A DNA stretch of 64,000 bases, taken from Pseudomonas sp. 10S4. Its GTDB lineage: Bacteria; Pseudomonadota; Gammaproteobacteria; Pseudomonadales; Pseudomonadaceae. Shown in pieces: positions 1 to 7,771 of this stretch (position 1 is its first letter; the number at the start of each line of letters is the position of its first letter). The stretch spans positions 1,984,001 through 2,048,000 of the forward strand of contig NZ_CP133774.1 of the NCBI RefSeq assembly GCF_034344865.1, read 5' to 3'. A program made the position numbers and the translations under genes. Under the pieces are notes generated by a model that did not search any database, had not been told where the DNA came from, and worked only from the letters and a program-made list of their open reading frames with translations.

Positions 1-321
1 TGCGTCTGAGAATGGCTGATCATCGACCCAGACCTCATCTTCACGCACTTCAAGTGGGTAGCGCTTGAGGCTGTCCAGGGCCGGCGGCTCACACAGCGCG
101 CCATCCTCGATCCGAAAGGCTGCCTTGTGCCAGGGACAGATCAGCCGACCGTGGCACAGCGCCCCGTCGGCCAGCGGCGCCCCGGCGTGGGGGCATTCGC
201 CCTGGAAGGCGCGCAATTGATTACCGACTCGCAGCAGAAGAATTTTGGTGTCCTTGATCCGGACTTCAAGCCCCCGGTTTTCTGGCACATCGACGAAACG
301 GGCAACGCGGTGCAGTGCCAT
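1..321 (-). CDS. Rieske [2Fe-2S] domain protein, probably N-terminus of a Rieske/FAD oxidoreductase (partial)
   Basis: The gene runs off the left edge, so only about 107 N-terminal residues are visible. They form a Rieske ferredoxin-like domain with both cluster-binding boxes, CPHAG (C43, H45) and CPWH (C62, H65), which bind a [2Fe-2S] cluster for electron transfer. The start is the ATG at 321, giving MALHRVARF. In pseudomonads such a domain is often fused in front of an FAD-dependent pyridine-nucleotide-disulfide reductase, which is my inference for the missing part. It could instead be a free-standing Rieske ferredoxin or nitrite reductase small subunit-like protein. Confidence 0.8.
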   Translation of the reverse strand, partial: MALHRVARFVDVPENRGLEVRIKDTKILLLRVGNQLRAFQGECPHAGAPLADGALCHGRLICPWHKAAFRIEDGALCEPPALDSLKRYPLEVREDEVWVDDQPFSDA

Positions 322-462
322 GAGCGCTCTCCAGGCAGGTGTTTCTCTATTGAGTTTGGCCCTTATCCCGAGGTTCAGCCCAATTGCCACTGCCAACGGG
401 CGAACGGTACGGCTATAGTCTGCCAGCCGACGACGGCCTAACCCGCACAAGGTGCTCTGGTA

Positions 463-1023
463 ATGACCCGATTGACCTCTCTGAACCCTTGGCTGGCGGC
501 CGTTGCAGTCGCCCTTTGCGTGCAACTGCCCGTGCAGGCCCAGGAACGTTTCACCCTCAACATCCCAGGCGTCACCGACGATCGACTGTTCACCTCGGCC
601 GCTGCCAGCGACGCGTCTGGTTGTGGCGGTCACAACCAGTCCCCGGCCCTGAACTGGAACGCCGGCCCGGCAGGCACCCTCAGCTACGCCATCGTCATGC
701 ATGATCCTGATGGCCAGAAAGGCCAGGGCGTCGATCACTGGGTGCATTACGGCATCAAGCCGACCACCCACCAGATTCCGGCCGGTATCGGCACAAAGTC
801 CACTTTTGAGGGCGTCGGCGGCACCAACACCAAAGGCGTCACGACCTATGTCGGCCCTTGCCCGCCGACCGGCGACAGCGCGCACCACTACGTCATCCAG
901 ATCTACGCACTGGACCTGGCGCCGGACGCCTTGCCTGCCGGCCTGACCCGCGTGCAATTGCTGGAAAAGATCAAAGATCACGTGCTGAAAAACAGCAGCG
1001 TGGTGCGGCGTTATCACCGCTGA
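463..1023 (+). CDS. YbhB/YbcL family Raf kinase inhibitor-like (PEBP) protein, exported
   Basis: This 186-residue protein starts with a signal peptide (hydrophobic stretch ending near VQAQE, residues ~8-27). It then shows the bacterial PEBP fold hallmarks: SPALNW near residue 65, the HDPD motif near 80, DHWVHYGI near 92, and a C-terminal HHYVIQIYALD. The family binds anionic ligands; the physiological role of bacterial YbhB-type proteins is unsettled. Two cysteines in the mature protein may form a disulfide in the periplasm. It reads away from the Rieske gene and is followed by a separate lipoprotein gene about 90 bp downstream. Family assignment is firm, function is not. Confidence 0.85.
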   Translation: MTRLTSLNPWLAAVAVALCVQLPVQAQERFTLNIPGVTDDRLFTSAAASDASGCGGHNQSPALNWNAGPAGTLSYAIVMHDPDGQKGQGVDHWVHYGIKPTTHQIPAGIGTKSTFEGVGGTNTKGVTTYVGPCPPTGDSAHHYVIQIYALDLAPDALPAGLTRVQLLEKIKDHVLKNSSVVRRYHR

Positions 1024-1112
1024 AGATTTTTTCACAGCGGTTTAACCCGAACCTGGCGGGCTGTCCGTCTCAGAGGATGAATGGATCAATTTCCTCCTGA
1101 GGTCAGCCCCCC

Positions 1113-2819
1113 ATGTCCCTCCCTCTGCACTTCCTCCGCCCGGCCGCCCATGGTTTCGCCATTGGGTTACTGCTGGCTGTTGCCGGTTGCGGCGTTTCTT
1201 CCAAGCCTGATTCGGCTGCAGTCGTGGCGCCACCGGCCCAAGGTGAGCTGAAAACTGACGCATTGGTGCCGCGTGAGGCGGTCATGGCGGATACCTCGAT
1301 GGCCAAGCGCAGTGCGCGTCCGGCCATATCGGCGATGTATGCGCCGATGCCCGAGTCTCCTGCGCCGGGTTATCGGGATGAGCAGCGCGAGCAATATCAG
1401 GTGCTGGCGGACAATCCGATCCACAGCGTGGCCGAAGCACCGGTTTCGACTTTCAGCGCCGACGTCGATACCGGCGCCTACGCCAACGTCCGGCGCTTGC
1501 TGAACCAGGGGCGTTTGCCGCCCGAAGGCGCCGTGCGGCTGGAGGAAATGGTCAATTACTTCCCCTACGATTACGCCTTGCCCACCGATGGCTCGCCATT
1601 TGGCGTGACCACCGAACTGACGCCGTCACCGTGGAACCCGCATACCCGCTTGCTGCGCATCGGCATCAAGGCTTCCGACCGTGCGGTAGCCGAACTGGCC
1701 CCGGCGAACCTGGTGTTTCTGGTGGACGTGTCCGGCTCGATGGACCGCCGTGAGGGTTTACCGCTGGTCAAAAGCACCCTGAAATTGCTGGTCGATCAAC
1801 TGCGCGAACAGGATCGGGTTTCGTTGGTGGTCTATGCCGGCGAAACACGTGTGGTGCTGGAGCCTACGTCCGGACGGGAAAAAGCGAAAATTCGTACAGC
1901 CATCGACCAATTAACTGCGGGTGGCTCAACCGCTGGAGCGTCGGGCATCGAGCTCGCCTATCAAATGGCGCAACAGGCCTTCATCCCCAAAGGCATCAAC
2001 CGCATCCTGCTGGCCACCGACGGTGACTTCAACGTCGGCGTCAGCGACTTCGACAGCCTCAAGCAAATGGCTGTGGATAAACGCAAGACGGGCGTTTCCC
2101 TGACCACCCTGGGTTTTGGTGTGGATAACTACAATGAACACCTGATGGAACAACTGGCCGACGCTGGCGACGGCAACTACGCCTACATCGACAATCTGCG
2201 TGAAGCGCGCAAAGTGTTGGTGGATCAACTCGGCTCGACCCTCGACGTGGTGGCGAAGAACGTGAAGCTGCAAGTGGAGTTCAACCCGGCGCAGGTCAGC
2301 GAATATCGGCTGCTGGGGTATGAAAATCGCGCGTTGAACCGTGAAGATTTCAATAACGACAAGGTCGATGCCGGCGAAATAGGGGCAGGGCATACAGTGA
2401 CGGCGTTGTACGAAATTGTGCCGAAGGGCGAGAAGGGTTGGCTGGAACCGCTGCGCTATGGCGATGCTGCGTCAGGCGTTTCCGGGAAGTCTGGGGAAAT
2501 GGCGATGCTGCGTGTGCGATATCAACTGCCTGAAGGTGGGAACAGCCGCTTGATCGAGCATCCTATTGTTAATAGCGCGGCGCCAGCCAGTGAAGACCTG
2601 CGATTTGCGGCGGCCGTCGCTGCGTTTTCTCAGCAACTGAAGGACGGACGCTACACCGGCGATTTCAGCCTGAAAGACACCGCAGCCCTGGCCCGAGGTG
2701 CTCGGGGCGATGACCGCTTTGGTCTGCGCGCGGAATTCGTGCAACTGGTCGAGTTGGCGCAGAGCCTGCGCACTTCCTCGGCATCGAATCAGATGTCCAA
2801 TGCCAACCGGATCGAGTGA
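1113..2819 (+). CDS. von Willebrand factor type A lipoprotein (YfbK-like)
   Basis: This 568-residue protein has a lipoprotein signal with lipobox LAVAGC near residue 26. A Pro/Ala-rich linker and a vWA-associated N-terminal domain (SVAEAPVSTFSADVDTGAYA) follow. The vWA domain carries the metal-binding DVSGS motif near residue 205 and a conserved threonine/aspartate pair (LLATDGDFNVG). The C-terminal third resembles DUF3520, as in E. coli YfbK. These envelope proteins are thought to bind partners through the metal site. The stop is followed after 17 bp by an ECF sigma factor and then an anti-sigma-like membrane protein, so the three genes probably form one operon sensing or answering envelope stress. 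That function is inference. Confidence 0.88.
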   Translation: MSLPLHFLRPAAHGFAIGLLLAVAGCGVSSKPDSAAVVAPPAQGELKTDALVPREAVMADTSMAKRSARPAISAMYAPMPESPAPGYRDEQREQYQVLADNPIHSVAEAPVSTFSADVDTGAYANVRRLLNQGRLPPEGAVRLEEMVNYFPYDYALPTDGSPFGVTTELTPSPWNPHTRLLRIGIKASDRAVAELAPANLVFLVDVSGSMDRREGLPLVKSTLKLLVDQLREQDRVSLVVYAGETRVVLEPTSGREKAKIRTAIDQLTAGGSTAGASGIELAYQMAQQAFIPKGINRILLATDGDFNVGVSDFDSLKQMAVDKRKTGVSLTTLGFGVDNYNEHLMEQLADAGDGNYAYIDNLREARKVLVDQLGSTLDVVAKNVKLQVEFNPAQVSEYRLLGYENRALNREDFNNDKVDAGEIGAGHTVTALYEIVPKGEKGWLEPLRYGDAASGVSGKSGEMAMLRVRYQLPEGGNSRLIEHPIVNSAAPASEDLRFAAAVAAFSQQLKDGRYTGDFSLKDTAALARGARGDDRFGLRAEFVQLVELAQSLRTSSASNQMSNANRIE

Positions 2820-2836
2820 AAGGGATCATCGCTGAT

Positions 2837-3418
2837 ATGACTGCTCCTGAAATGAGCACCGATGCCAGCAGCGACGAATCGCTGCTGGCGCGCTATCGCT
2901 CGGGCGACGGGCCGGCGTTCGAGATCTTGTACGCCCGCCATCGCCAGGGACTTTATCGATTCCTCCTCGGCCTCAGCGGCAAAGCCGAACTCGCCGAAGA
3001 GGTCTACCAGGACACCTGGCTGAGCCTGATCCGCAGCACCAGTCAGCCACAAGGCCGGGCGAATTTTCGTACCTGGCTTTACCAGATTGCCCGCAACCGA
3101 CTGATCGACCACTGGCGCAAACATGGCATCCACAACCCTTTGCACGACAGCTACGACGAACAGGCCCACGCCGTGATCGACAACGCCGCCGACCCCGAGC
3201 AACTGCTGAGCCTGAGCCGCGACACCCAGCGCCTCGAAACCGCCCTGCAAACCTTGCCCGCCGACCAGCGCGAAGTCTTCCTCTTGCGCGCCCACGGCGA
3301 ACTCGACCTGCCACAAATCGCCAGCCTCACCGAAACACCGCTGGAAACCGTCAAAAGCCGCTTACGCTACGCCCAGCAAAAACTGCGTCGGCTGCTGGCC
3401 GAGGAGGTACTGACATGA
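2837..3418 (+). CDS. ECF-type RNA polymerase sigma factor
   Basis: This is a 193-residue sigma-70 family factor of the extracytoplasmic-function type. Region 2 is seen in LYARHRQGLYRFLLGL through TWLYQIARNRLIDHWR. Region 4 is seen in LPADQREVFLLRAHGELDLPQIA and ETPLETVKSRLRYAQQKLR, a helix-turn-helix for -35 recognition. I chose the ATG at 2837. A GTG at 2816 in the same frame overlaps the preceding stop and would add seven residues. The next gene overlaps by ATGA (3415-3418), so translation is coupled. The upstream vWA lipoprotein and downstream membrane protein suggest membrane-controlled activity. Confidence 0.93.
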   Translation: MTAPEMSTDASSDESLLARYRSGDGPAFEILYARHRQGLYRFLLGLSGKAELAEEVYQDTWLSLIRSTSQPQGRANFRTWLYQIARNRLIDHWRKHGIHNPLHDSYDEQAHAVIDNAADPEQLLSLSRDTQRLETALQTLPADQREVFLLRAHGELDLPQIASLTETPLETVKSRLRYAQQKLRRLLAEEVLT

Positions 3419-4032
3419 CTGACGCCCGCAAAACTTCCGACGAACAAGCGATCGAGCATTTTCGCGAGCACGGCGGCGATGGCCCACCGGCGCATCTGGA
3501 TGCTTTTATTTTGGCTGCTGCTCACCGGGAAGTGCCTGCGCGTAAACCGAGCCTTTGGCAGCGTTGGGTTCAGGCATGCCAGAAACCTCGCTGGCAAGTC
3601 GCATTCGCCAGCCTTGTTGGCGTAGCGCTGATGTTGGCGTTGGTGCAGCGAACGCCTGAGCAAGTGCCGCAGTTCGACTCCGCCCCGGCGCCCAAAGCCT
3701 CGTCCTTTGCGGCGAAGAAAGAAGCCGCACCGGTTGCCCGCGCTCTCGCTGTACCGTCCGGCGCGATGTCCGCGCCTGTGCCTGCTGCTCCAATGGCGGA
3801 TTTTGCCGCGCCTGCTCAAAGTGAATCGATCAACGCCGAAATGGCTGATGAAGCAAAAGTCAGCAAGCGAGCGGCTGCTCCGGTGAAATCCCTGGATGAT
3901 CAATTGCACGAAGTGATTCGCCTGCAAAACACCGGTCAAACCCAGGCCGCTGATGAACTGTTGAAGACATTGCACAAACGCTTCCCTGACGAAAACCTCA
4001 CGGCCCTACTCAAGGACTTGAAGAAAAACTGA
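3415..4032 (+). CDS. putative membrane anti-sigma factor
   Basis: This 205-residue protein is translationally coupled to the ECF sigma factor by an ATGA overlap. It has a cytosolic N-terminal segment of about 65 residues, one transmembrane helix (VAFASLVGVALMLALV, residues ~62-77), then an Ala/Pro-rich periplasmic linker. The C-terminal helical tail has a TPR-like look (QLHEVIRLQNTGQTQAADELL). No HxxxCxxC zinc finger is visible, so it is not a ZAS-type anti-sigma factor by motif. Gene position and topology make it the likely negative regulator of the sigma factor, an inference from context. Confidence 0.7.
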   Translation: MTDARKTSDEQAIEHFREHGGDGPPAHLDAFILAAAHREVPARKPSLWQRWVQACQKPRWQVAFASLVGVALMLALVQRTPEQVPQFDSAPAPKASSFAAKKEAAPVARALAVPSGAMSAPVPAAPMADFAAPAQSESINAEMADEAKVSKRAAAPVKSLDDQLHEVIRLQNTGQTQAADELLKTLHKRFPDENLTALLKDLKKN

Positions 4033-4141
4033 CCGGCAGACCCTCCGCCCATTTGGCATCAGCCCCCGAAAGCGCGCACTATCGGGGCATAGCCGATGCG
4101 TTGGAGGAAGCCGTGGCGAAAAAATCGATCGCATCGCCCAA

Positions 4142-4324
4142 ATGTTCAACTGCCCTGTGAAGGGCGAAGAGCTGAGGCGGGGAATTATTGAGAGTCGTAA
4201 GGAGTTTCTGCTGAATAAGCAGGAAGACGCCGTTCCTGAGGAAGACATCGTTGATGATGAGGTGTTGGAGGAGCGGGACGAGGACGATGATGAGTACGAC
4301 GAGTTTGATTGGACGACTGAATGA
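4142..4324 (+). CDS. small acidic protein of unknown function; true start probably GTG 4113 with a frame slip in an A6 run
   Basis: The open frame gives 60 residues: a basic/polar N-terminal part (CPVKGEELRRGIIESRKEF) and a very acidic tail (EERDEDDDEYDEFDW). No family is recognised. The ATG at 4142 has no clear ribosome binding site. Upstream, a strong GGAGGAA sits a few bases before GTG 4113 (GTGGCG followed by six A). Adding one A to that run would join the GTG to this frame as VAKKIDRIAQ-MFNC. The real gene is therefore likely 4113-4324, with an indel or programmed slip at 4119-4124. A terminator follows directly. Confidence 0.6.
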   Translation: MFNCPVKGEELRRGIIESRKEFLLNKQEDAVPEEDIVDDEVLEERDEDDDEYDEFDWTTE

Positions 4325-4325
4325 C

Positions 4326-4349
4326 AAAAAACCGCTTCGGCGGTTTTTT
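4326..4349 (+). terminator. Rho-independent terminator
   Basis: A perfect hairpin AACCGC-TTCG-GCGGTT is followed by a T run, just past the stop of the small acidic protein gene. The A run on the other side lets it also serve the leftward gene ending at 4358. Confidence 0.85.
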
Positions 4350-4357
4350 CTTTTTCA

Positions 4358-5209
4358 TCAGCACGACTTACTTTGATAGCTCCCTACGACATTGGCTATG
4401 TTCACATGAAGAGCGACACACTCAATCACACAATCGAAACCGATCTCCATGCGCAAGTAATATCCCACCTTGAGTCGTGTCAGCACGCCTCTTAATTGAC
4501 CAGCAAACTGGCTGCCGCGGAATTCTAATTCGCTGATGCCCGAGACCGAGGCATCGAGCTCGCAATAGGTGAACGCAGTGCTGGGAGGCCAATGCGATGG
4601 TCGAAAAATCAGATGGTTTATTGGTCCTTCGATGCTTAACGTAAAACCATCTTTGTGAAAAACAGGACCTGGTGTTTTTAGATCGCTTGGAGTGACAGCG
4701 AGGTTGAAAACGCTTTTCCACTCTTGGGAGTTGCCTACGCTGAACAACCAATCGCATGTTCCAAGATCTCGTTCAGGTATTTCTCTGCAACTCTGCAGGC
4801 TAGGCAGCTTCGAGCGCAGTAGATCTTCATGCCAGACCTCTTCGGCAGTGTCTCTGATGGCTTGGAAAAAACCTCGAGGATCAGTGATTTCTGGCCAGTC
4901 ACTTGGCCAAGACCAGTAGTCGTGAAAATCATCTTCATCATCTTCCCAGACAGAAGCAAAGTCGAAATCCGGAGCGCCTAAGGTTTGCTCAAGCAAGTCA
5001 AATTCTGCGCTACGGTGATGGAAGGTTTCTCTAGGGAGTAAACGCAGGCAGTACCGTCGAATCAGAAGGTCACGATCCACTGGATCGTTAGGATCGTACT
5101 TATTAAGCTCTTCACCCAGTGTTTCCTCTCTGTCATACACACCGAAGCTGCCGACCCAATACGAAAGCTTTGGTAAATGAGGTTGATTGAGGTATGGGTC
5201 AAGCAACAT
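4358..5209 (-). CDS. hypothetical protein, 283 aa
   Basis: No family is recognised. The protein is soluble-looking and rich in acidic and aromatic residues (VWEDDEDDFHDYWSWPSDW near residue 95), with a C-terminal beta-rich half (FTLSIEGPINHLIFRPS) and no signal peptide or membrane segment. The start at 5209 (MLLDPYLNQ) is chosen because AGGAGG lies six bases upstream; a longer frame from 5227 has no such site. Base composition is lower in G+C than the flanking core genes, and there are no operon partners. Together with its position just outside a tRNA-Arg island, this suggests accessory DNA. An immunity protein is one possibility, but nothing in the sequence proves it. Confidence 0.65.
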   Translation of the reverse strand: MLLDPYLNQPHLPKLSYWVGSFGVYDREETLGEELNKYDPNDPVDRDLLIRRYCLRLLPRETFHHRSAEFDLLEQTLGAPDFDFASVWEDDEDDFHDYWSWPSDWPEITDPRGFFQAIRDTAEEVWHEDLLRSKLPSLQSCREIPERDLGTCDWLFSVGNSQEWKSVFNLAVTPSDLKTPGPVFHKDGFTLSIEGPINHLIFRPSHWPPSTAFTYCELDASVSGISELEFRGSQFAGQLRGVLTRLKVGYYLRMEIGFDCVIECVALHVNIANVVGSYQSKSC

Positions 5210-5279
5210 GGAAGACCTCCTGTCCAAAAATAAGGCACGCGTATGAAAACCCTAATGGTCGTATTACGGAAGAATAGAG

Positions 5280-5474
5280 ATGTATCGGAATTTGTTTAAC
5301 TCCGCCTCCAAGCAGGCTGAATCGAAGCATCTTGAATTTTTGAAGGCTGCCGAAATTCGTAATGCGATAGCTGCCAGTAGAAATGATCCGCGCCCGCTTA
5401 TTGATGCGGACACAGTTTTTGCGGAGTTGGATGCGATTATTGATGATGTGGCTAAGAGGACTTGTCGTCGATGA
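5280..5474 (+). CDS. small hypothetical protein, possibly antitoxin-like
   Basis: The 64 residues begin with a helical segment (SASKQAESKHLEFLKAAEIRNAIAASR) and end in LIDADTVFAELDAIIDD. That ending resembles the tail of ParD/RelB-class antitoxins, which often finish with a helix that wraps the toxin. GGAAG lies about eight bases before the ATG. No intact toxin frame follows; the DNA between this stop and the terminator at 5526 has no convincing gene. If it is an antitoxin it is solitary or the toxin has been lost. It diverges from the hypothetical gene at 4358-5209, sharing a 70-bp gap. Confidence 0.4.
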   Translation: MYRNLFNSASKQAESKHLEFLKAAEIRNAIAASRNDPRPLIDADTVFAELDAIIDDVAKRTCRR

Positions 5475-5525
5475 AGCGGTGGGCATTCGCCACGATGCTG
5501 CGCAGAGCTTTCCAGTACCCACAAA

Positions 5526-5552
5526 AAAGCCCCAGTCCCTGCGGACTGAGGC
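5526..5552 (-). terminator. terminator, probably the original tRNA-Arg terminator displaced by the island
   Basis: The hairpin pairs AAGCCCCAGTCC with GGACTGAGGCTT around a short loop. The longest uninterrupted T run is on the minus strand, so it best terminates leftward transcription. It lies 19 bp left of a decayed copy of the tRNA-Arg 3' end, where the terminator of that leftward tRNA would have been before insertion. Confidence 0.6.
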
Positions 5553-5570
5553 TTTCTCGTTTCTTCTATA

Positions 5571-5597
5571 TGGTGCCCAGGCGTCGTTTGAACTGGA
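5571..5597. repeat. left attachment site: decayed copy of tRNA-Arg 3' end
   Basis: The sequence CTATATGGTGC followed by CCAGGCG matches the DNA at the tRNA 3' end (23077 onward) over 18 of 19 positions, with one A missing. Weaker similarity continues into the T-loop (TTTGAAC against TTCGAAC). The orientation is direct, as expected for an integrase-generated repeat. A short chance or other-tRNA match cannot be fully excluded. Confidence 0.6.
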
Positions 5598-5645
5598 GGC
5601 TGTGATGCCCGATTTATAAGGGGGCGGCTGGTAGTGTTTTGGTTA

Positions 5646-5668
5646 GGCATACACATAGGCATACACGG
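5646..5668. repeat. tandem GGCATACAC pair, left end (candidate integrase arm sites)
   Basis: Two copies of GGCATACAC lie 13 bp apart, centre to centre, about 75 bp inside the left end of the island. The same pair occurs in direct orientation at 22948-22969 near the right end, matching at 19 of 22 positions. Paired short repeats at both ends are typical of tyrosine integrase arm sites. Confidence 0.55.
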
Positions 5669-5766
5669 AGACGTTTACTAGCGAGTCCGACGCTGCCCCG
5701 CTGGAGCCTTTCTCAAAGGGTAGGTGAGGTTCGCATCCGGATACGCAACGGTCGCGATGAATGGAG

Positions 5767-5982
5767 TCATTCCCTTCCTTCAGCCTTTAGGGATATCAGC
5801 GCTAGATTGATGAAGCCCGCGTTCTGGTCCAGGGTTTCTAACGCTCCCCTAACGTTGTTGGCTATATCTGTTGAGCCTCTTTGTTCCACCCAGACGGCGA
5901 GCTCCTCCACCGCCGCGCCTAAGGCCAGCTGGTTTTCGTTGATTCGGGTGAGCAATGATACGAGCAGCGAAACATCTTCCAT
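5767..5982 (-). CDS. small hypothetical island protein, 71 aa
   Basis: The start at 5982 (MEDVSLLVSLLTRINENQ) is preceded by GGAG at good spacing; a longer frame from 6036 lacks a site. The protein is a single helical unit with an acidic, leucine-rich pattern (LGAAVEELAVWVEQRG then NVRGALETLDQNAGF), suggesting a small helical bundle or coiled coil. I believe close relatives accompany Pseudomonas prophages and islands, but the role is unknown. It is the first gene inside the left end of the island. Confidence 0.65.
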   Translation of the reverse strand: MEDVSLLVSLLTRINENQLALGAAVEELAVWVEQRGSTDIANNVRGALETLDQNAGFINLALISLKAEGRE

Positions 5983-6057
5983 GAGCGTTCTCCAAGGCCG
6001 GGGGAGGCAGGGGATACACGATGCCAAATGCACCACAACGGTTGTTAAGCCTAAATA

Positions 6058-7032
6058 CTAAGTCCAATGCTGGAAAGAAACGGATTCCGGGTGAAAGAAC
6101 TCAAACTGCTTCGTTTTTCCATCACCTTCATATTGGGATGTGAGTTGTCCGAACGCTGGTGTTGATGAGATGGACCAGCCGTGCCGGATAGAGCCGTATA
6201 GCGAAGAATCCAGCAGGCGCAAGGATGTTTCTGACGCTTTCAGTTCTATAGCGGCTTTCGAGAAAGGATGCGCTTCTCCAAAATCGTAAATTGGTAAACG
6301 AGCTGCGGCTACGATTGCTTTCGCGAATTGCTCAGAGGTAACTCTTACGGGACCTTCACGCTGCACGCCTACTGATCGCAAGAAAATCGCCAGATCCCGT
6401 GAGACAAGCAGAAGAAACAACACAATCTCCCAAGCCAGGCTCGTTAGGGAGAATAGTTTTTTTGCTTTGTGAAAAGTCGAGCTGGGACCGATGACGCCGC
6501 TGGCGACACCTTCAATGAAATACCCATGCAATGCCCCTACATGCCCCTCGTCCTTAAATTCAATCGTGGCTATACGAATCCGTGATTGCTGATGCTTGAT
6601 AGCGTTAGCTGCTGAGGCCACGAAGTGTTTGTGTTGCTTCACTGCCTTCTCAAGTGCCCTATATGCCTGATCCTTGTCACGAACGCTGGTGTGCTTGAAA
6701 AATCCAGTGCAGATCGACTTCACATCATCAACATGCTCTGCCGCCGCATAAAGCGAAAGCTCGATGTAATCGATGATTTCTAGCAGCACTTCACGGGTAT
6801 CGCCTTGAGGATCCACAGTGTCCGGTGCGTTGAAATACGTCTCGACCCTCCGGCACAGACGAATCAATTTGTCAGTTACTCGAGAAATCGAAACGTTGTA
6901 AATCCCCAGGGGGAGCCGTAACCCGAGCTGCTCGTGAAAGCACCCTTCATCCGACATTGCGGTGAGGATTGGGTGAGCCTCCAGAGCTGAAATGCCACTG
7001 GTGATATCAACGGGAAATCGAGGCTTAGTCAA
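6058..7032 (-). CDS. hypothetical island protein, 324 aa
   Basis: No domain is recognised. It is mainly helical, with a region rich in charged and His residues (AYRALEKAVKQHKHFVASAANAIKHQQSR, residues ~145-173) and one hydrophobic stretch (SLAWEIVLFLLLVSRDLAIFL, ~residues 203-223) that could be a membrane helix. The 7032 start is TTG. An ATG six codons upstream is out of frame by one T in a T4 run, so the true start may be that ATG if a base is miscalled. It sits at the cargo end of the element, next to the iteron region, and could be an accessory or defence gene; this is inference from position only. Confidence 0.6.
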   Translation of the reverse strand: MTKPRFPVDITSGISALEAHPILTAMSDEGCFHEQLGLRLPLGIYNVSISRVTDKLIRLCRRVETYFNAPDTVDPQGDTREVLLEIIDYIELSLYAAAEHVDDVKSICTGFFKHTSVRDKDQAYRALEKAVKQHKHFVASAANAIKHQQSRIRIATIEFKDEGHVGALHGYFIEGVASGVIGPSSTFHKAKKLFSLTSLAWEIVLFLLLVSRDLAIFLRSVGVQREGPVRVTSEQFAKAIVAAARLPIYDFGEAHPFSKAAIELKASETSLRLLDSSLYGSIRHGWSISSTPAFGQLTSQYEGDGKTKQFEFFHPESVSFQHWT

Positions 7033-7212
7033 AATAAGTCATCCCTATGAAGCAACAAGGTGAGTGTGAGGAGGAGACGCTATGTCACACACGTCAATTC
7101 ATGTTGCATGGCCGTGCTGTCTAAAGCGGTGCGGGGACCCTGGAGCCTTTCACCATGTACGGGGTCGGAAACCCGCGAGATCTTGGTAGCGACAGTTTCA
7201 TCAGCTTACTGA

Positions 7213-7230
7213 AATTTCAACGTTGAAATT
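7213..7230. promoter_or_regulatory. 18-bp perfect palindrome, candidate operator
   Basis: AATTTCAACGTTGAAATT is its own reverse complement. The overlapping 10-mer TGAAATTTCA at 7210-7219 is itself palindromic and recurs at 20544-20553, in the promoter region of the alpA-type gene. The site lies about 180 bp upstream of the leftward hypothetical gene that starts at 7032, in a gene-free region, and fits a dimeric regulator binding site. Confidence 0.45.
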
Positions 7231-7333
7231 GAAAGGATATTGAAGAGAAAAGGGCATCGTTACCCCAACGGTAAAGGTGGGCTAGAGTGTTGTTGATAGC
7301 GAACGGTTGAGCCCCTTCAACCTTGGGGACGGT

Positions 7334-7357
7334 GTCAACCACGTCAACCTGTCAACC
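7334..7357. repeat. iteron array 1: three GTCAACC
   Basis: Copies begin at 7334, 7343 and 7351 (steps of 9 and 8 bp). The spacing is the same as in array 2 (7478-7500), but the word differs by exchange of two bases. Confidence 0.55.
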
Positions 7358-7477
7358 AACGTAGAAAATCCAGCCGTTAACACGATTCGGCGGGTTCTTT
7401 GCCCAATGTCATTCAGAAATGCTCAGGGTCCCCGGCGACCTTCCAACATCTTGTGCAATTGCACTGGTGAACTGTGC

Positions 7478-7500
7478 GTTCACCCGGTTCACCTGTTCAC
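7478..7500. repeat. iteron array 2: three GTTCAC(C), P4 type-I-like
   Basis: Copies begin at 7478, 7487 and 7495, with an inverted GGTGAAC at 7466. Read on the minus strand the array contains GTGAACAG and GGTGAAC, close to the type I iteron GGTGAACAG that I recall as the binding site of the phage P4 alpha primase/helicase at ori and crr. This element encodes a DUF927/helicase protein that could be the binder. Confidence 0.5.
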
Positions 7501-7649
7501 TAAGCTGGGCACCTGTCCGCTAACAAAGTCCGGCGGGTTTCCTACCCCGTGTGTCTCTCTGTGCCCCAGGGGCCCCCGGCTTCTGCTGAAGTCTCCTCGC
7601 TGATGGAACTCATCCTTATGGGGAGCGGGGCAGATACCTAACAAATGTC

Positions 7650-7771
7650 GTGTAACTCGTGTTACGGGTGTAACGAAAAGATATAAGCTACTGTATTTAA
7701 AGGATAAATTGTTCGTTACACAAGCTGAATGAATCGCAGGTGCGCAGTGTAACAATGAAGATCGGTGTAAC
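7650..7771. repeat. iteron array 3 (left): GTGTAAC triplet plus three outliers, candidate ori/crr
   Basis: A triplet GTGTAAC, GTGTTAC, GTGTAAC begins at 7650, 7659 and 7668 (exact 9-bp steps). It is followed by an inverted copy at 7715 and direct copies at 7747 and 7765. The layout is the mirror image of the array at 21527-21648. An AT-rich stretch (7675-7712) between the triplet and the outliers could be a melting site. Confidence 0.6.

Noticed and set aside
5571..5597. Remnant of a tRNA-Leu 3' end (TGGTGCCCAGG)
   Set aside because: The first 11 bases also fit tRNA-Leu, but the longer match including the flanking CTATAT is better to tRNA-Arg at 23077, which also carries the integrase.
7489..7755. 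88-codon leftward frame containing VTPVTRVTRH
   Set aside because: Same cause: it is the left iteron array read as protein.
7334..7771. CRISPR array
   Set aside because: Repeats are only 7 bp with 1-2 bp spacers, and there are no cas genes.
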